A DNA stretch of 64,000 nt from JAGVDM01 sp964642315 (GTDB lineage Bacteria > Patescibacteriota > Gracilibacteria > Peribacterales > Peribacteraceae). Of this stretch, positions 61,228 to 64,000 are shown piece after piece. Within the stretch, counting starts at the first letter, position 1. The number at the start of each line of letters is the position of its first letter. The position numbers were made by a program, and so were the translations under genes. The stretch lies in the NCBI GenBank assembly GCA_964642315.1, contig CAZXOG010000001.1, forward strand, positions 186,001 to 250,000, in the 5' to 3' direction. The notes beneath the pieces are model-generated. The model was given only the letters and a program-made list of their open reading frames with translations, was not told the origin of the DNA and searched no databases.

Positions 61228-61949
61228 CGATGGTCGTCGGCCTGTACGTCTGCGGCGAGCATGATGGGGGGAGTGTGGGGCGCGGCACGGCGCGGGAGTT
61301 CTGCAGAAAGGAGTTCGCCGGCATTGCCCTGCAGGTGTTCGAGGATCCTTGCGCGAAATGTTTCCCGCACCTGCTTCCACGGCACCACGCCGCCGACGGG
61401 GGCGATCACGAGCGCGGGATGCTCCTTGCGGACGTACTCCTCGAGCGAGCCATCCCATTCGCAGAGCGTCGTGTTGTCGAAGACAAGCAGGCGGCCGCCG
61501 GATTCTTGGCAGACGGCGAGCTGGTGCCAGGGGCGCGAGAATTTCTCCGTGATGCCCGGCGGGCACAGGCTCACGATGTACGGGGCGCCGCCATGGACGT
61601 ACGCCCAGTGCGCGGAGAACTCCGCGAGGTTGTTGCAGGGGCCTTGCCATCCCTGTGCCTGCAATTCCCGGGGGGATTGACGGAACGTTGCGATGAAATC
61701 TCCGGCATCGTCCACGTTGCGTTGCGAACAGTGCTCGCTGAGGAATTCCCGGAAGTCATCGACGGTGCTGAGTTGCCCGATGATGGCATCGGCATCTCCA
61801 TCCGGATCGACGAAAGAGGCGCCCTGGCTTGGCGAAACAATCGGGCATGCCGCAACGCGCTGCGGTTGCGGAACTGGGGAAATCGCCTGCGAGTTCTCCC
61901 AAGCGAGCACGCTGCCAATCGCGAGCAGCGTATTGAGCGAGAGGTGCAT
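61224..61949 (-). CDS. Secreted protein, possible transglutaminase-like cysteine hydrolase
   Basis: A 241-residue protein. The signal peptide MHLSLNTLLAIGSVLAWENS is followed by a linker and a domain with Cys, His and Asp in the order of papain/transglutaminase-like enzymes: GPCNNLAEFSAHWAYVHGG, RPWHQLAVCQESGG and LLVFDNTTLCEWDG. That catalytic triad is inferred by spacing and context only; no peptidase family is certain. I start at ATG 61949 because the signal peptide begins there. It is upstream of leuL on the same strand, but leuL has its own promoter. Confidence 0.55.
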   Translation of the reverse strand: MHLSLNTLLAIGSVLAWENSQAISPVPQPQRVAACPIVSPSQGASFVDPDGDADAIIGQLSTVDDFREFLSEHCSQRNVDDAGDFIATFRQSPRELQAQGWQGPCNNLAEFSAHWAYVHGGAPYIVSLCPPGITEKFSRPWHQLAVCQESGGRLLVFDNTTLCEWDGSLEEYVRKEHPALVIAPVGGVVPWKQVRETFRARILEHLQGNAGELLSAELPRRAAPHTPPIMLAADVQADDHR

Positions 61950-62069
61950 GACGGAGGAGCGGTTCGGGCGATGCCGTAGGCTTCGGGCAGTACGCAGCCT
62001 CTCGACCGTCATCGGTGCAACGCTACCGCCGCTCTGCGCACGGCGCAACGGTGCGCGGATGCGATGGTG

Positions 62070-63134
62070 CTACACGCGCACTTCATCCCCATTCCATGCG
62101 CTGATTGTGATAACCGGATCCTGGGTGATCACGCCGGCACGCTTCGCCTCTCGCCCGGCTTCGCCGAGGAGCGCAACGGTCCGGTCTGCGTCGGTTTCGC
62201 TTACCACGATGAGCATGCCGTTGCCCATGTTCCATGTTCTGTATGCATCATCAATCGGCACGCTGCCGAGGCCGATTACATCGGCGATTGCATCGTGCGG
62301 CGGCCACAGATCCGTGAGGGCAGCGCCGCAGCCGGATGCGCGGAGAATGCGCCGGAACTTGCTCGGAATGCCGCCGCCGGTGATGTGCGCGATGCCTTTC
62401 ACATCGATGCGGCGCTCCTCGCCGAAGCGGCCGATGAGCGAGAGAATTGCCGCGTGGTACACGATGCTCGGCGTGAGGAGAATCTGCCCCCATGTGGTGC
62501 CGTTTCGCCATTCCTTGCGGTACCACTCCGGGCCGAAGCGGTCCGTGAGTACCTTGCGCAGGAGCGAGAATCCATTCGATCGCGCAACAGCACTCCGCAG
62601 GGCGATCACCACGTCGCCCTCGGCAATCCTCGATGGCTGTATCACGCGGTCCTTCGCGACGATGCCGACGGCTGTGGCGCTCCAGACCGCGCGGTTCACC
62701 GCACCCGGAACTTCTGCAATTTCTCCCGCGGGGATCACGATGCGCTGTTCGGTGCAGGTTTTCGCGAGGCCAGCGAGCAGTGCATCGATGATTGCCGGAT
62801 CCACGCGGGCGATATCAATGGTGTTCGAGACCGAGATGACCTCCGCGCCGATGCACACGGCGTCATCCGCGACCATTGCGAGCAGGTCATAGCCGACGGT
62901 ATCGAACGTGCCAGTTTCGTACGCGAGGTCGATCTTGGATCCCGTGCCGTCATCCGTCTGCACGAGGTAATACTCGCCCATGTCGAGCAATCCCGCGAAA
63001 CCATCTTCTTCCTGCACGGGGGCGCCGATCATTCCGGCGCGCGAGGGGAATGTGGAGACAGCGCGGGCGTACGCCGCACGCGAGGCGCGATCACCTGCAT
63101 CGATGTCTACGCCAGCATCTCGGTAGGTCGTCAT
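62070..63134 (-). CDS. purM: Phosphoribosylformylglycinamidine cyclo-ligase (AIR synthetase family)
   Basis: A 354-residue protein. DDGTGSKIDLAYETGTFDTV and GYDLLAMVADDAVCIGAEVI are the PurM ATP- and phosphate-binding segments, and GIAHITGGGIPSKFRRIL is the C-terminal Gly-rich motif. It converts FGAM to AIR in purine synthesis. Some residues differ from enterobacterial PurM, so a related AIR-synthase-fold enzyme is possible. No other pur genes are present. TATCCT (63146-63141) ends exactly 6 nt before ATG 63134; a frame extension to 63194 is rejected for that reason. Confidence 0.83.
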   Translation of the reverse strand: MTTYRDAGVDIDAGDRASRAAYARAVSTFPSRAGMIGAPVQEEDGFAGLLDMGEYYLVQTDDGTGSKIDLAYETGTFDTVGYDLLAMVADDAVCIGAEVISVSNTIDIARVDPAIIDALLAGLAKTCTEQRIVIPAGEIAEVPGAVNRAVWSATAVGIVAKDRVIQPSRIAEGDVVIALRSAVARSNGFSLLRKVLTDRFGPEWYRKEWRNGTTWGQILLTPSIVYHAAILSLIGRFGEERRIDVKGIAHITGGGIPSKFRRILRASGCGAALTDLWPPHDAIADVIGLGSVPIDDAYRTWNMGNGMLIVVSETDADRTVALLGEAGREAKRAGVITQDPVITISAWNGDEVRV

Positions 63135-63181
63135 GCCCGAAGGATAGCAGGACCGGGGCAGCGTGGTATACCCTTGTGCCC

Positions 63182-63700
63182 ATGGCACAGTCATTCGTGG
63201 CGCTGAGGCTTGTTCTCCTCGGCATTGCGGCTGTCTTGCTCGCGTTCGGGTACCTCTTTATCTTCGTTCCGGGTTTCTTCGGATCGTTCTACTCGATCGA
63301 AGGATTCCCCGATTTTGCGCACACGCACCTCTCCATGTTCGCGGGGGTGCTGCTCCTCGTGTACGGCATCGGGGCACTCCTCGCGACGGTCCGGCCCCAC
63401 CGGTCGACGTGCATGGTGATGCTCCTCATCCTCCTGCACTTTGCGGTGTTCATCTTCGATGTCGTTTGTCTTGCGCAGGGCCAGATTGTTCAGCTGTGGT
63501 ACCTCCTCACGGAGATGGTCTACGCTTTGGCGGTCTGCGTGCTCCTTATCCGGTTCTTCCCGGTGCAGGCGAAGGCGGATCTCTCGGAGACCGCCGGGGT
63601 GCTCGTGGATGCGTTTCAGGAACAGTTGAAGAAGCGCGAGAAAGCAGAGCGCAAACGGAAACCACAGGGGGGCGCGGGCGGTACGGAAAACCTACCGTGA
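63182..63700 (+). CDS. Hypothetical four-helix membrane protein (172 aa)
   Basis: Four hydrophobic segments (ALRLVLLGIAAVLLAFGYLF, HLSMFAGVLLLVYGIGALLA, MVMLLILLHFAVFIFDVVCL, LLTEMVYALAVCVLLIRFFP) are followed by a charged cytosolic tail. No family is recognised. ATG 63182 is chosen because TATACC (63167-63172) lies 9 nt upstream and the longer frame crosses the purM promoter. The end overlaps the convergent ftsE gene by 9 nt. Confidence 0.65.
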   Translation: MAQSFVALRLVLLGIAAVLLAFGYLFIFVPGFFGSFYSIEGFPDFAHTHLSMFAGVLLLVYGIGALLATVRPHRSTCMVMLLILLHFAVFIFDVVCLAQGQIVQLWYLLTEMVYALAVCVLLIRFFPVQAKADLSETAGVLVDAFQEQLKKREKAERKRKPQGGAGGTENLP

Positions 63701-64000
63701 TGTGGACACGATCTTCACCGAGCCCTTGTGCCCGGGCTTCTCGCGATGCTTTTTCTCTTCGGCCGTATTGCCGTCGGCCGTTTCCGCCTGTTCCTTCTGG
63801 CCCTTTTCGAGCGTGGCTTCCCGGTAGTTCCCGATACTATCGCGGGTGACCGCGCCGCCTTCCAGGCGGATCACGCGGGTCTTTAAGGCATCGACGATCT
63901 GCGAATCGTGCGTGGCGAGGATGATCGTTGCACCAGCTGCATGAATGTCTTTCAGGATGCGCATGGTGTGCAGGGATTCCTCCGGGTCCAGGTTGCCGGT
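63692..64000 (-). CDS. ftsE: FtsE-like ABC ATPase, C-terminal part (runs off window)
   Basis: The last 102 codons of an ABC ATPase. TGNLDPEESLHTMRIL is the D-loop after Walker B, written as in FtsE (EPTGNLDP), and IILATHDSQIVDALKTRVIR is the H-loop segment. A C-terminal extension of about 45 charged residues (KGQKEQAETADGNTAEEKKH) goes beyond the usual FtsE end. FtsE works with FtsX in divisome-coupled wall hydrolysis. The N-terminal part lies outside the window. Confidence 0.75.
   Translation of the reverse strand, partial: TGNLDPEESLHTMRILKDIHAAGATIILATHDSQIVDALKTRVIRLEGGAVTRDSIGNYREATLEKGQKEQAETADGNTAEEKKHREKPGHKGSVKIVSTSR

Noticed and set aside
62876..63181. Upstream extension of the four-helix membrane protein gene
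   Set aside because: It runs antisense to purM and its promoter; the ATG at 63182 has a -10 box 9 nt upstream and begins the first membrane helix.

Overview
The window is gene-dense, GC-rich bacterial chromosome with no rRNA, CRISPR array, transposase or phage module. UGA, UAA and UAG all act as stops. Surface proteins with S-layer homology domains, a TrmB-like regulator, a four-helix-bundle protein, many small family-less proteins and the lack of Shine-Dalgarno sequences suggest a candidate-phylum bacterium. I tentatively place it in Patescibacteria/CPR, perhaps near Peregrinibacteria or Peribacteria; this is inference, not proof. No gene-free stretch exceeds about 300 bases. Most genes appear to be transcribed from their own promoters. 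In about 18 cases a TANNNT-type -10 box lies only 5-10 nt before the start codon, which implies leaderless mRNA. Other genes have short pyrimidine-rich leaders.

Layout. 1-3167 is a copper module: CsoR repressor with a palindromic operator, an HMA/TauE-SafE/cupredoxin fusion, the start of a CopA ATPase, and a divergent lipo-cupredoxin with CuA-type ligands. 3291-5742 holds small genes, a TrmB-like regulator and a holin-like membrane protein. 5831-9607 is an isoleucyl-tRNA synthetase with an inserted histidine-phosphatase domain. 9718-16146 holds a Rel stringent-response enzyme and three asparaginase-fold proteins, one of them probably a pseudoenzyme. 16106-21204 has a Nudix hydrolase, a thioredoxin-like protein, a metallophosphoesterase and UvrA. 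21356-26107 carries ribE, ribH and ribBA, split by an S-layer protein and a membrane protein. 26272-33670 holds a 30-residue basic peptide, an EamA transporter, tRNA-Arg, a large S-layer/DUF4215 protein, MscL, DoxX, an aquaporin and a nitronate-monooxygenase-like enzyme.

33675-40669 is a coherent envelope-stress module. A two-component system (38186-40048) sits beside a MacAB-like efflux operon and a secreted Met/Gly-rich protein. All three transcription units have the same tandem element (CTTAATC, 4 nt, CTTAATC, 9 nt, -10 box), so this is very probably the regulon of the response regulator. 40734-46486 has TypA, a DEAD-box helicase, TspO, a DUF305 protein, an AT-rich foreign islet and tRNA-Gln. 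46574-53793 is a complete F-type ATP synthase in the unusual order D-C-Z-B-E-F-H-A-G, with a four-helix-bundle gene inserted after atpD.

53814-64000 carries a carbonic-anhydrase-like lipoprotein, an AIM24 protein, a foreign-looking Shine-Dalgarno-led gene, a DUF333 lipoprotein, an ABC exporter, leuA, a secreted cysteine-hydrolase-like protein, purM and the C-terminal part of ftsE. Upstream of leuA is a previously unannotated 24-codon leucine-rich leader peptide followed by a terminator hairpin: a leucine attenuator on a near-leaderless transcript. The leu attenuator, the response-regulator regulon, the leaderless architecture and the IleRS insertion are the observations I rate highest.
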